NCBI GenBank assembly: GCA_017744915.1
Contig: JAGIAH010000009.1
Location: 124,001 to 188,000 of the forward strand
Direction: 5' to 3'
DNA length: 64,000 nt
From: Agrobacterium tumefaciens
GTDB lineage: Bacteria > Pseudomonadota > Alphaproteobacteria > Rhizobiales > Rhizobiaceae
Part shown: positions 1-8,432 of the stretch, piece after piece
Layout: every line of letters starts with the position of its first letter
How positions within the stretch are numbered: position 1 is the stretch's first letter
Notes under the pieces: model-generated
What the model saw: the letters and a program-made list of their open reading frames with translations, nothing else
The model's database searches: none
What the model was told of the DNA's origin: nothing
Translations under genes and position numbers: made by a program

Positions 1-1030
1 CGCTGACGGCGGCCCCCGTTGCTTCCATCGAGGAGAGAACCTCGCCCACATCGCCATTAAAGCGGATTCCCGTGCGTTCCACGGTGTAACGCGCCTCGCG
101 CACCGCCGCCCATGGGCGCATCAGGCCCAGTGTGAAAACGGTGACGAAGAGGTTGGAGATCACGATCCAGAGGTAGCGGCCGCGATGCAGGTCGCTGCGC
201 AGATCGTGTTTTCCATCAAGCAGCATGGAGGAAATGACGACATTGCGAACACCCGTGCGGTAGACCACGCCTGCGAGGCCATAGACCAGAAACGCACCGA
301 AAAGGCCGACATAGAGGGAAGCCAGAGCCGCGGCCAGGGCTGCCGTTTCGTCCTCGAGGATTGCGCTGTTGGCTGCGAAGGCGGCAATGCCGAAAAAGCC
401 GACGATGACGCTGCCGATCACCACCATGATCGCGGGAATGATCCAGATCCGGTAAAGCGCACTGATCGTGGGGTCGGCGCTGAACGGACGATCACCATAA
501 CGCAGGTTGCTGAAAATATAACGGTTCGCCCAGCGGCTGGATAACGGCGCCAGAATGCCGAAGGAGAAAACCGCAACGAGGCTGCCGAGCAGGATGGAGA
601 CGAAAGCGCCCCATGCGGTGCCGACGAAATCAAACCGGACATTGCGGTAGCTCGTCACCCGTGCATTAAAACGGATGCTGCGCGTGATCAGCCATGGGAA
701 AAAGATCATCAGCAGGATGGCTGGCACGAAGACCAGAAACGGATGAATCAAGCCGATAAGCTGTGAGACGATGATGAAGGCAAAGGCAATCAGCCGGCCC
801 TTGAAGATTTGCCCGCCGGTGGCGTGGTAACCGAAAGCGCGGCCGGCCACCACGGTATTACCGTTGAAATAGCGCTTGCGGCGCACCTTGGCCCAAGCGG
901 AATAGATACCGATTGTGATAATCGTCAGGAGAATGTTGACGATCCAGATTCCAAAATATTCCTTGGCATTTCCACTGAACGACCCGCGTTCAACTGCGCG
1001 CTGACCCGCGCTCACAGAGATATCACTCAT
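1..1030 (-). CDS. DUF898 (YjgN-like) multi-pass membrane protein, C-terminus cut by window edge
   Basis: About 343 codons are visible, and the reading frame is still open at the window edge. The protein begins MSDISVSAGQ and has a hydrophobic segment near residues 25-45 that ends in a basic stretch (SAWAKVRRKRYF). Several more membrane segments follow. The repeated pattern of a hydrophobic helix followed by W-x-K/R-x-R-R-x-Y-x is typical of the DUF898/YjgN family, whose function is unknown. The start is ATG at 1030 with a GAGGG ribosome site a few bases upstream. The AT-rich 1031-1200 stretch probably holds its promoter. Family assignment is by pattern recognition; the missing C-terminus cannot be judged. 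Confidence 0.8.
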   Translation of the reverse strand, partial: MSDISVSAGQRAVERGSFSGNAKEYFGIWIVNILLTIITIGIYSAWAKVRRKRYFNGNTVVAGRAFGYHATGGQIFKGRLIAFAFIIVSQLIGLIHPFLVFVPAILLMIFFPWLITRSIRFNARVTSYRNVRFDFVGTAWGAFVSILLGSLVAVFSFGILAPLSSRWANRYIFSNLRYGDRPFSADPTISALYRIWIIPAIMVVIGSVIVGFFGIAAFAANSAILEDETAALAAALASLYVGLFGAFLVYGLAGVVYRTGVRNVVISSMLLDGKHDLRSDLHRGRYLWIVISNLFVTVFTLGLMRPWAAVREARYTVERTGIRFNGDVGEVLSSMEATGAAVS

Positions 1031-1202
1031 TATAGTCCCTCATGATATGCCCCTCTCCGGGCAGATTGAGTTTGCAAGCTTCCCCGTTATCGGCGGTTTG
1101 GCAGCGTCCCCACGCTGCAACGCTTTCTTACGATATAACAGCTTTAAGTGGAAATATTTTGAAACAGAAAACATGATTTTTGTAGTTAAGTTTTTTAATC
1201 AA

Positions 1203-1233
1203 AAAAGCCCCGCTGTTTTGCAGCGGGGCTTTT
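1203..1233 (-). terminator. Intrinsic terminator of mmsA
   Basis: A perfect 13-bp inverted repeat (1203-1215 with 1221-1233) around a 5-base loop has a GC-rich core and is flanked by A and T runs. Read on the minus strand it ends in a U run just after the mmsA stop. The symmetric flanks could make it bidirectional, but the plus strand has no annotated gene entering it. Confidence 0.85.
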
Positions 1234-1258
1234 GATCCTGTCTTATCGGCTGTTCGGC

Positions 1259-2755
1259 TTATTTCATCGTCGGCATGACGAATTCAGCTCCGGACTTGAT
1301 GCCCGACGGCCAGCGCGAGGTGATCGTCTTGGTCTTCGTCCAGAACTTGATCGAATCCGTGCCGTGCTGGTTGAGATCGCCGAAGCTCGAAGCCTTCCAT
1401 CCGCCGAAGGAGTGATAGGCGAGCGGAACCGGGATCGGAACGTTGACGCCGATCATGCCGATATTGACGCGGCTTGCGAAGTCGCGGGCGGCATCGCCGT
1501 CACGGGTGTAGATCGCAACGCCGTTGCCGTATTCGTGCTTCATAGGCAGTTCCAGCGCGTCTTCGTAGTTCTTGGCGCGGACGACGGACAGAACCGGTCC
1601 GAAGATTTCCGTCTTGTAGATGTCCATGTCAGGGGTGACGTGGTCGAACAGGCAACCGCCGACAAAATAACCGTCTTCATAACCCTGCAATTTGAAGTCG
1701 CGGCCATCGACCAAGAGCTTCGCACCCTGCGCGACACCGCTGTCGATCAGGCCCTTGACGCGCGTCTGCGCTTCCTTGGTGACGAGCGGACCCATATCGG
1801 CCTTGTCGTCGGTATAGGGGCCGATTCTCAGGCTTTCGATCTGCGGGATGAGCTTTTCGACGAGACGGTTTGCCGTCTCCTCACCAACCGGAACCGCAAC
1901 GGAAACGGCCATGCAGCGCTCGCCGGCCGAACCGTAACCTGCACCCATCAACGCATTCACTGCCTGGTCGAGATCGGCATCCGGCATGATGATCATGTGG
2001 TTCTTCGCGCCGCCGAAGCATTGCGCGCGCTTGCCGTTCATGGCTGCGGTGCCATAAACATAGCGTGCGATCGGCGTCGAGCCGACGAAGGAGACTGCGC
2101 CGATGTCGGGATCGGTGAGGATGGCATCGACCGCGCCCTTGTCGCCATTGACGACGTTCAGGATGCCCGCCGGAAGACCGGCTTCGATCATCAGTTCGGC
2201 AAGGCGGATCGGCAGCGACGGATCGCGCTCCGAAGGCTTAAGGATGAAGGCGTTGCCGCAGGCGATTGCCGGGGCGAACATCCACATCGGGATCATGCCT
2301 GGGAAGTTGAACGGGGTGATGCCCGCGCCGATGCCGACCGGCTGGCGGATCGAATACATGTCGATGGCAGGGCCAGCACCTTCGGTGAACTCACCCTTCT
2401 GCAGATGCGGAATGCCGCAAACGAATTCGCAGACTTCGAGACCGCGAATGATATCGCCCTTGGAATCTTCGACGGTCTTGCCGTGTTCGCTGGAAAGCAG
2501 CACCGCCAGCTCGTTGATGTCGCGGTTCAGAAGTTCGACGAACTTAAAGAAAACGCGGGCGCGGCGCTGCGGGTTGGTGGCGGCCCATTTCGGCTGCGCC
2601 GCCTTGGCGCTTTCCACGGCGGCGCGCAGCTCGGCGTCGTTGGCAAGCGCAACGGTTGCCTGCACTTCGCCCGTGGCGGGGTTATAGACATTCGATGTGC
2701 GGCCGCTGGTGCCCGGCACATGCTTGCCGTTAATGAAATGACCGATTTCCTTCAT
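1259..2755 (-). CDS. mmsA: Methylmalonate-semialdehyde dehydrogenase (CoA-acylating)
   Basis: The 498-residue product is a full-length ALDH6-type enzyme. It oxidises methylmalonate or malonate semialdehyde with NAD and CoA to propionyl- or acetyl-CoA, in valine, thymine or inositol breakdown. Visible family marks are the N-terminal IGHFINGK, the ITPFNFPGMIPMWM segment, and the catalytic cysteine in SAGERCMAVSV near residue 285. The start is ATG at 2755, preceded by GGAGG; an in-frame start 17 codons further upstream lacks a ribosome site. It is divergent from a LysR gene with a dyad between them, so that regulator probably controls it. Whether its main role is valine or inositol breakdown cannot be told here. 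Confidence 0.93.
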   Translation of the reverse strand: MKEIGHFINGKHVPGTSGRTSNVYNPATGEVQATVALANDAELRAAVESAKAAQPKWAATNPQRRARVFFKFVELLNRDINELAVLLSSEHGKTVEDSKGDIIRGLEVCEFVCGIPHLQKGEFTEGAGPAIDMYSIRQPVGIGAGITPFNFPGMIPMWMFAPAIACGNAFILKPSERDPSLPIRLAELMIEAGLPAGILNVVNGDKGAVDAILTDPDIGAVSFVGSTPIARYVYGTAAMNGKRAQCFGGAKNHMIIMPDADLDQAVNALMGAGYGSAGERCMAVSVAVPVGEETANRLVEKLIPQIESLRIGPYTDDKADMGPLVTKEAQTRVKGLIDSGVAQGAKLLVDGRDFKLQGYEDGYFVGGCLFDHVTPDMDIYKTEIFGPVLSVVRAKNYEDALELPMKHEYGNGVAIYTRDGDAARDFASRVNIGMIGVNVPIPVPLAYHSFGGWKASSFGDLNQHGTDSIKFWTKTKTITSRWPSGIKSGAEFVMPTMK

Positions 2756-2797
2756 GGGTTTTCCTCCAGAATATGATGGCGCAGCATTACCTTTCGA

Positions 2798-2840
2798 TTT
2801 GCACAAATCAATCGCCTGAAATAAGCATCAATTGTGCAAA
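2798..2840. promoter_or_regulatory. Inverted repeat between mmsA and LysR gene, candidate operator
   Basis: TTTGCACAA at 2798-2806 is matched by its exact reverse complement TTGTGCAAA at 2832-2840, with centres 34 bp apart, inside the 106-bp divergent intergenic region. The distance fits two half-regions bound by a LysR tetramer. The site lies upstream of both starts. That the neighbouring regulator binds it is inference. Confidence 0.55.
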
Positions 2841-2861
2841 AATAGACATAAGGAGGGTGCC

Positions 2862-3743
2862 GTGAACTGGGATGATGTGCGTTTGTTCCTCAGCGTCGCG
2901 CGAAGCGGCCAGTTTCTTTCGGCGGCCAGAAAGCTCGGTGTGAACCATGCCACCCTCAGTCGGCGAATTTCCGCGCTGGAGGCGGCCATCGGCACGCAGC
3001 TTTTCCTGCGAAGCACCAATGGCTGCGAGCTGACCGAGGAGGGCCAGCGCCTTCTTGCCGGGGCCGAGCGCATGGAAACCGAAATGCTGAATGCCCAGGC
3101 CAATCTCGGCCGTGTCGATACGGCGGTGGCGGGAACGGTGCGCATCGGCGCGCCGGATGGTCTTGGTGTGTCCTTCCTCGCACCGAGGCTTGGCCGGTTG
3201 ACGGCCCGTTATCCCGACCTGAAAATCCAGCTCGTTCCGGTGCCGCGCTCCTTCTCCCTGTCGCAGCGCGAGGCCGATATCGCCATCACCATCGAGCGGC
3301 CGGAGCAGGGCAGGCTGATGTTTTCGAAGCTCACCGATTATTCACTGGGCCTCTATGCCTCGGCGGATTATCTGGCCGACTACGGCGCGCCGGCGGATGT
3401 CGATGCGCTGAAACGCCACCGGCGCATCGGATATGTGGAGGACCTGATCTTTTCGCCCTCGCTCAATTATACCGGTGAGATCATGCGCGACTGGGACGCC
3501 GCCTTCGAAATCTCCAGCGCCACCGGCCAGACAGAGGCGGTGCGGTCGGGGGCGGGGATCGGCATCCTGCACAATTACATCGCCGGGCAATATTCCGAAC
3601 TGAAGCGGATCATGCCGCATCTCGGTATCAGCCGGTCCTACTGGACGGCCTATCATGAATCCGCCCGCCAGCTGGTCCGTGTCCGCACGGTCGTCGATTT
3701 TCTCCAGGAACTGGTCGCGGAAGAGCGGCGAATCTTCATCTGA
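2862..3743 (+). CDS. LysR-family transcriptional regulator divergent from mmsA
   Basis: The 293-residue product has the LysR winged helix-turn-helix in residues 1-60 (FLSVARSGQFLSAARKLGVN, then LSRRISALE). A type 2 periplasmic-binding effector domain follows from about residue 90. The start is taken as GTG at 2862 because AGGAGG lies six bases upstream and the LysR fold begins right there (NWDDVRLFL). A longer in-frame ATG at 2832 would add ten unlike residues and overlap the operator. Its position back-to-back with mmsA suggests it controls that gene in response to a catabolic intermediate; no direct evidence names the ligand. Confidence 0.88.
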   Translation: MNWDDVRLFLSVARSGQFLSAARKLGVNHATLSRRISALEAAIGTQLFLRSTNGCELTEEGQRLLAGAERMETEMLNAQANLGRVDTAVAGTVRIGAPDGLGVSFLAPRLGRLTARYPDLKIQLVPVPRSFSLSQREADIAITIERPEQGRLMFSKLTDYSLGLYASADYLADYGAPADVDALKRHRRIGYVEDLIFSPSLNYTGEIMRDWDAAFEISSATGQTEAVRSGAGIGILHNYIAGQYSELKRIMPHLGISRSYWTAYHESARQLVRVRTVVDFLQELVAEERRIFI

Positions 3744-3859
3744 CATCCGGCCGTCGATCCATTAGTACTATTAATTGCCGGTGACGGGTCGTTCCGGGCT
3801 TGACAAAGGGCTGCTGGCTGGACGACCAATGCAGCCATTGGGAGAAATCGGAATCTGAC

Positions 3860-4786
3860 ATGTCGACTATGATAAAAAAGCTTTCGCCGACCGGTCTCGG
3901 CGTGGCCGTCATGCTGCTTGGAATGCTGCTCTTTGCACTGAATGACGCCATGGGCAAATGGCTGGTCGCAACCTATAGCCAGGGTCAGGTCATTCTCATC
4001 CGAAGTGCGGCAGCGCTTGTCATTCTGGTTCCCATCGTCTGGAGAGCCGGCCTTTCCGGCCTCGTGAACATCGAGCGGCCCGGCCTTCAGGTGGCGCGCG
4101 TGTTCTTCTCCACGGCCGAGCTTTTCTGTTTCTATTTTGCAGTGGCCGCCCTGCCGCTGGCAGACGTCATGACCTATTGGCTCGCGGCTCCGATCTATGT
4201 GGCGGCGCTCTCGCCGTTTCTGCTCGGGGAAAAGGTCGGCTGGCGGCGCTGGACGGCCATTGCCATCGGTTTTGTCGGCGTTCTCATCGCGCTCAAGCCC
4301 AGCTCGGCAAGCCTCACCTCCGCAGCGCTCTTTTCCATCCTCGGCAGCGCCGCCTTCGCCTTCATGATGTTGTCCGGCCGTCAGCTGCGCAATACGCCCG
4401 ATACTGTGCTGGCCTTCTGGCAGATCATCGGCGCAGGGCTTGCGGGCATCGTCGCAGTGTTCATGACCCCATCCGGTTGGCTGCCGGTTCAATCCAGCTT
4501 CGATCTGGCGTTTCTCGGCCTGCTCGGCGTGGTGGCGATGACGGCACATGTGCTGGTCAACCGTGCGCTCAAACTTGCCGATGCCGCTACTGTCGCGCCG
4601 CTGCAATATACGTTGCTGCTTTGGGCGGTCATCTTCGGCTGGCTGTTCTTCGGCGATGTGCCGCAGACCAGTATCGTTGTCGGTGCAGGCCTGATTGTGC
4701 TTTCCGGCCTTTACATCTTCTTTCGAGAAAATTCACTCAAACGACGCCGCGAAACCGCTGAAGGACTGGCTGCGGAGCAGGTTTGA
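3860..4786 (+). CDS. EamA/DMT-family membrane transporter
   Basis: The 308-residue protein has about ten hydrophobic helices arranged as two EamA repeats. The first opens with MLLGMLLFALNDAMGKW and the second near residue 155 (SILGSAAFAFMMLSGRQL). It ends in a short basic tail. The family exports metabolites or drugs across the inner membrane, but substrates cannot be read from sequence. ATG 3860 is chosen because the conserved protein starts there; a weak GGAG lies 14 bases upstream, and ATG 3869 is an alternative. It stands alone between a LysR gene and terC, with no visible partner regulator. Confidence 0.82.
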   Translation: MSTMIKKLSPTGLGVAVMLLGMLLFALNDAMGKWLVATYSQGQVILIRSAAALVILVPIVWRAGLSGLVNIERPGLQVARVFFSTAELFCFYFAVAALPLADVMTYWLAAPIYVAALSPFLLGEKVGWRRWTAIAIGFVGVLIALKPSSASLTSAALFSILGSAAFAFMMLSGRQLRNTPDTVLAFWQIIGAGLAGIVAVFMTPSGWLPVQSSFDLAFLGLLGVVAMTAHVLVNRALKLADAATVAPLQYTLLLWAVIFGWLFFGDVPQTSIVVGAGLIVLSGLYIFFRENSLKRRRETAEGLAAEQV

Positions 4787-4851
4787 TCTTTCTTGTTCGT
4801 CGTGGTCACAATCACGGGACTTGACGACGGCGTGATCTTCAGGAAGTAAGA

Positions 4852-4971
4852 AGGGGCCCTGCGATGATTTGTCTCGCAAGGGCAGAGGAAACAAAGGTGC
4901 CGGGCCCCTCTGGCGAGAGTTTTACGGCGCTCTCGCGATGTCGGTACCGCCTGCAAAAATTTGGCCGGCGG
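4852..4971 (+). promoter_or_regulatory. Structured 5' leader of the TerC gene, candidate riboswitch or attenuator
   Basis: An 8-bp stem (4852-4859 with 4902-4909) encloses two smaller hairpins (4860-4864/4874-4878 and 4881-4884/4898-4901), giving a three-way junction. A second arrangement pairs 4873-4877 and 4883-4888 with 4907-4917, which would break the junction. A third hairpin (4913-4919 with 4930-4936) competes with the second. TerC-type genes are often under manganese-sensing yybP-ykoY riboswitches, but I cannot match that consensus here, so the class is open. Confidence 0.45.
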
Positions 4972-5079
4972 ATTAAAAACTATGAAAAACCTGAATGTGC
5001 TTCGCGCGCGTGCTTTCTGCGTGCGGCCTGACGCCCCGCGTCGGTCCGTGAATGTCCTCGTTATCGGAGGCGACCGGAC

Positions 5080-6186
5080 ATGAGCTCTGCCCAGAAAACC
5101 ACGCTTTCCTACTTCAAGTGGGCTTTTATCGTCACCGTTCTCGGCTTGATTCTCGGTGGCTATCTCGGTTGGGAAATGACCGGAACGGTCGGCGGCACGG
5201 CGACGATCTTCTTCATCTGCGTCGTCCTCGCGGTGCTGGAAATCTCGCTCTCCTTCGACAACGCCATCGTCAATGCCAACAAGCTGAAGGACATGACACC
5301 GGTCTGGCAGCACCGCTTCCTGACCTGGGGTATCCTGATTGCCGTTTTCGGCATGCGTATCGTCTTCCCGCTGCTCATCGTCGTCGTTGCGGCCAATGTC
5401 GGCCCCTGGACGGCGCTCGTCATGGCGGCCACGCAGCCGGAACGTTATGCTGAAATCATGCAGGACGCCCATTTGCCGATTGCGGCTTTCGGCGGCACCT
5501 TCCTGATGATGGTCGGTCTCAATTTCTTCTTCGACCATGAAAAGGACGTCCATTGGGTGCGCTGGATTGAGGAAAAGGCGGCGATCTATTCTTCCGTCAA
5601 GGGCATCGAGATCGCCTTCGTGCTGATCATCATGCTGATCTTTTCCCGTATCATCGGCGCAAGCGACAATCCGGAGCTTGGTCCGGTTGCGGCCAACACC
5701 TTCTTCCATTCGGCGATCTGGGGTCTTTTGACCTTCCTCCTGGTGGAAGTTGTCGGCGGCATTCTCGATCGCAGCCAGGAAATGCTGGAAGGCGCTGCAA
5801 AGGGCGGTTTCGGTGCGTTCCTCTACCTCGAAGTGCTGGATGCCAGCTTCTCCTTCGATGGTGTGATCGGTGCTTTCGCGCTGACGCAGAACCTCTTCAT
5901 CATCGCCATCGGTCTTGGCATCGGCGCCATGTATGTGCGCTCGATGACCATCATGCTGGTCGAAAAGGGAACGCTGGCCGAATATCGTTATCTGGAGCAC
6001 GGCGCCTTTTATGCGATCCTGATCCTGTCGGTCATCATGTATGTGCAGACCATGGTGCATATACCGGAGGTCATCACCGGCCTTGGCGGCGCGGGCCTGA
6101 TCGGCATCTCGCTCTGGTCGTCGATCCGCTATAACCGGCAGCAAAATGCCGATGCGGTCGAAGCCGCACGCGGCGCGGAAATCTGA
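5080..6186 (+). CDS. TerC/DUF475-family integral membrane protein
   Basis: The 368-residue protein has about nine membrane helices and two copies of the TerC signature: SLSFDNAIVNAN near residue 60 and SFSFDGVIGAFA near residue 260. Each carries the acidic residue thought to line the metal path. DUF475/TerC proteins are linked to tellurite resistance and to manganese or other metal export. The start is ATG at 5080 with GGAGG at 5066-5070. The transcript carries a long structured leader and ends at a strong terminator, so it is likely monocistronic with RNA-level control. The substrate is inference from the family. Confidence 0.85.
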   Translation: MSSAQKTTLSYFKWAFIVTVLGLILGGYLGWEMTGTVGGTATIFFICVVLAVLEISLSFDNAIVNANKLKDMTPVWQHRFLTWGILIAVFGMRIVFPLLIVVVAANVGPWTALVMAATQPERYAEIMQDAHLPIAAFGGTFLMMVGLNFFFDHEKDVHWVRWIEEKAAIYSSVKGIEIAFVLIIMLIFSRIIGASDNPELGPVAANTFFHSAIWGLLTFLLVEVVGGILDRSQEMLEGAAKGGFGAFLYLEVLDASFSFDGVIGAFALTQNLFIIAIGLGIGAMYVRSMTIMLVEKGTLAEYRYLEHGAFYAILILSVIMYVQTMVHIPEVITGLGGAGLIGISLWSSIRYNRQQNADAVEAARGAEI

Positions 6187-6200
6187 TCCGCGATCATCCT

Positions 6201-6233
6201 TGCCTTCCGCCGTGCCGGCGGAAGGCAGTTTTT
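6201..6233 (+). terminator. Intrinsic terminator of the TerC gene
   Basis: A perfect 12-bp stem (6201-6212 with 6216-6227) around a 3-base loop is followed by GTTTTT, 14 bases after the stop codon. Confidence 0.9.
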
Positions 6234-6550
6234 AAGCATTACGTCACCCGTTGCCTGTTTTTATTGCTATTTGCTCTTTGTGGAAAATTTGGCCATAGAG
6301 CCGGACATATACTCCAAGTACCTGCTTTTGCTTGTATTTGTGCGACGCAACAAAACTGGCACGCTTCCTGCATCTCATCTTGCAAGTCCAGAGGGGACGT
6401 GAAAACCCGAAAACGGGTCGATAAATACCGCCGTGCCGCGCGATCTTCCGGATCTGCGCTGCACGGCGGTTTCGTTTATGCGGGTTGGTTCTTGAGTTTT
6501 CCCCTCCGTTGAATGAAAACAGTGGAACAACGACTGGAAGGGTCACTGGC
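6234..6550 (+). other. Gene-free stretch with two adjacent hairpins, possible small RNA
   Basis: I see no convincing protein gene in these 317 bases. They hold a short hairpin (6405-6409 with 6414-6418, AAAA loop) followed by a long one: a 10-bp outer stem 6427-6436/6461-6470 with an inner GATC/GATC stem, then TTTCGTTT. The second looks like an intrinsic terminator on the plus strand, yet the terC transcript has already been terminated upstream. A small RNA ending near 6475 would explain this. The alternative is a leader of the downstream MarR gene. Confidence 0.35.
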
Positions 6551-6895
6551 TTGCCTGCACAATTGTCGCCCACGGAGGCCTTGGGGCTCTGGCACCGTGT
6601 ATCCACGGCGCAGGTCATTGACGATCAGCCGGATTTGACCTTGCGTCAGACGGCCATCCTGCTGCAGATTTATCTCGTGCCACCGCCGCATACCGTTCGG
6701 GGCCTCGCCGCCATGCTGGGGGTCACCAAACCGGTCATCACCCGCGCACTCGACAGTCTCGGTGCGCTGGGATTGGTCGACCGGGTGCGGGATGAACGGG
6801 ACAGGCGCAATGTTGTGATAAAACGTACCGTCGCCGGTGCGCTTTATCTGGAAAAATTCGGTGATCTGATTATTGATCAGGCACGCAAGATTTAA
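6551..6895 (+). CDS. MarR-type winged-helix regulator
   Basis: The 114-residue protein has a MarR-like winged helix: LTLRQTAILLQIYL, then TVRGLAAMLGVTKPVITRALDSL as the recognition region, and VRDERDRRNV as the wing. No ATG fits. TTG at 6551 is preferred because GGAAGGG lies eight bases upstream; a TTG at 6485 in the same frame would add 22 residues of low similarity. It is short for the family, lacking much of the usual dimer helices. An NlpC/P60 gene starts 18 bases after it, so the two are probably co-transcribed. Its ligand and targets are unknown. Confidence 0.72.
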   Translation: MPAQLSPTEALGLWHRVSTAQVIDDQPDLTLRQTAILLQIYLVPPPHTVRGLAAMLGVTKPVITRALDSLGALGLVDRVRDERDRRNVVIKRTVAGALYLEKFGDLIIDQARKI

Positions 6896-6913
6896 TTTCT
6901 GGAAGTGAAAACC

Positions 6914-7765
6914 ATGATGCTCGACCGCCGCCTGAATGTCTTCCGCCCAGATCTCGCCGATGCGAAACTGCAGGGCGTGGTGCAGGCCGAACGTTTCGTC
7001 AGCGGTTCGCCCGCGCAGGTCACCGCACCGGTCATTGGCCTGCGGCCTACCCCCGATCTCGCCACAGGCATAGACACAGAACTTCTCTGCGGCGAAACAG
7101 TGCGCGTTTTCGACCGGGCGAATGGCTGGGCCTGGGTGCAGGCGGATGTGGATGGTTATGCTGGTTATGTGCCGGAAACGGCTATCGGCGATGTTGTCGC
7201 CGCCACGCATCAGATCATCGCGCCGCGCACGTTCCTCTATCCCTCGGCCGAGTTGCGCAAGCCTCCGGTCGCGGCGCTGTCCATGGGCAGCCTGATCCGC
7301 ATTGTTGGTGAGGCGGAGACGCGCGGCACCCGCTACCTGATGACAGAAAAGGGCGAAGGCATCATCGCCGCCCATTGCCGGACCGTCGATGCTTCGCTTG
7401 AAGAAGATTATGTGGCGGTGGCTCTGCGATTTATCGAAACACCCTATCTCTGGGGCGGCCGCTCCGGCTTCGGTATCGATTGTTCCGGCCTCGTGCAGCT
7501 TTCCATGGCGATGACCGGCCGACGGGTTCTGCGCGACACGGATATGCAGGTGAAGTCGCTCGGCGTGGAAATCGAGCGTGATGAATTGCGCCGCGGCGAT
7601 CTCGTCTTCTGGAAGGGCCATGTCGGCCTCATGGAAAACGAGGAAACGTTGCTGCATGCCAATGGCCATACGATGAATGTCGCGCGCGAAAATCTCGATG
7701 CGGCGATCGAGCGCATCGGCTGGCTTTATGAAAAGCCGACGGCTTTCCGCCGTCTGGAAGGCTGA
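6914..7765 (+). CDS. NlpC/P60-family cell-wall endopeptidase with SH3-like N-terminal region
   Basis: The 283-residue protein has two bacterial SH3-like segments (about residues 30-85 and 90-150), then an NlpC/P60 domain from about 160. The domain shows YLWGGRSGFGIDCSGLVQ with the catalytic cysteine and GHVGLM with the histidine. Such enzymes cut peptidoglycan stem peptides between D-Glu and the diamino acid. No signal peptide is visible, which is common in this rhizobial type and suggests cytoplasmic murein-peptide recycling or non-classical export. ATG 6914 is chosen for the GGAAG eight bases upstream; a GTG at 6905 is the alternative. It probably forms an operon with the MarR-like gene before it. 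Confidence 0.85.
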   Translation: MMLDRRLNVFRPDLADAKLQGVVQAERFVSGSPAQVTAPVIGLRPTPDLATGIDTELLCGETVRVFDRANGWAWVQADVDGYAGYVPETAIGDVVAATHQIIAPRTFLYPSAELRKPPVAALSMGSLIRIVGEAETRGTRYLMTEKGEGIIAAHCRTVDASLEEDYVAVALRFIETPYLWGGRSGFGIDCSGLVQLSMAMTGRRVLRDTDMQVKSLGVEIERDELRRGDLVFWKGHVGLMENEETLLHANGHTMNVARENLDAAIERIGWLYEKPTAFRRLEG

Positions 7766-7860
7766 GACGGCGGCTTTCACGAAATTGTGCCTGCCCGGCC
7801 CTTTGTGCGAAAGCCACTGACGGCCTACATCCATTGGATGATGGTACGGGATCGGCATCG

Positions 7861-8220
7861 ATGAAGACAAGAATGGCAACACGACTGGCGGTGATCCTCA
7901 CGGCGGCTTTGCTGAGCGCCTCGGCGCAGGCGCAGACCGTTTTCCAGAATGGTTTTGCTCCTGCCCCGGATGCCTACGCGAACCTGCCCGGCGTCAAGGA
8001 CCCGCGCACGCTGCAGCCAAAGGTCCGTTACAATTGCCATAGCGAACTCGGCAGGACGGGATATTCCCGAGGTTCCTACAGGAATGTTTTCGGCAGCCGT
8101 GGACTTCCGGTTCAGGGTTACCGCTGTACCGACGAAAACGGCATTTCCAGTTTCGGCGGCAGAAATCCGGTTTCCAAGGACTGGTATCCCGGCATCAATC
8201 CGGTTGACCCGACCTTCTGA
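7861..8220 (+). CDS. Small secreted protein of unknown function
   Basis: The 119-residue product starts with a clear Sec signal peptide (MKTRMATRLAVILTAALL, cleavage probably after AQA near residue 25). The mature part of about 94 residues is rich in glycine, proline and aromatic residues and has two cysteines (YNCHSELG and YRCTDENG) that could form one disulfide. I do not recognise a family. ATG 7861 is used because it begins the signal peptide; in-frame codons further upstream add polar residues. It lies alone between the NlpC gene and pncB. Confidence 0.65.
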   Translation: MKTRMATRLAVILTAALLSASAQAQTVFQNGFAPAPDAYANLPGVKDPRTLQPKVRYNCHSELGRTGYSRGSYRNVFGSRGLPVQGYRCTDENGISSFGGRNPVSKDWYPGINPVDPTF

Positions 8221-8432
8221 AGCGCGTGACTTCGGCCCCGAACCAAAACGGCAATGCGGCTCCTTCGGAAAATCGATGCGCAGGCGGGCGCCCGAGGCAT
8301 TTGCCCGGCCAGCGCTCTGGACTTGTTGTCGCTTTTTCAGATAAATCTTCCGCGTGACAGGTTGAAACCTGCCGGGGTGCGGAGTGAGATCGGCTGTTTT
8401 TTGACCTTTGGCCGATATTGGGGAATGCAAGT

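Noticed and set aside
1232..2776. Long open frame on the plus strand opposite mmsA
   Set aside because: It is antisense to a clear dehydrogenase, lacks family features, and is rich in Arg/Asp/Ala as expected from reverse reading of GC-rich codons.
4787..5079. Calling the terC leader a yybP-ykoY riboswitch
   Set aside because: Context fits, but I could not find the conserved loop sequences by eye; left as an unclassified structured leader.
4711..6144. 477-codon open frame opposite the TerC gene
   Set aside because: Composition (His/Asp/Arg-rich, no hydrophobic core) is that of an antisense shadow; the membrane protein on the plus strand is well supported.
8358..8371. CAGGTTGAAACCTG palindrome upstream of pncB
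   Set aside because: Short, without a nearby regulator gene or repeat; I cannot match it to a known NAD-pathway operator.
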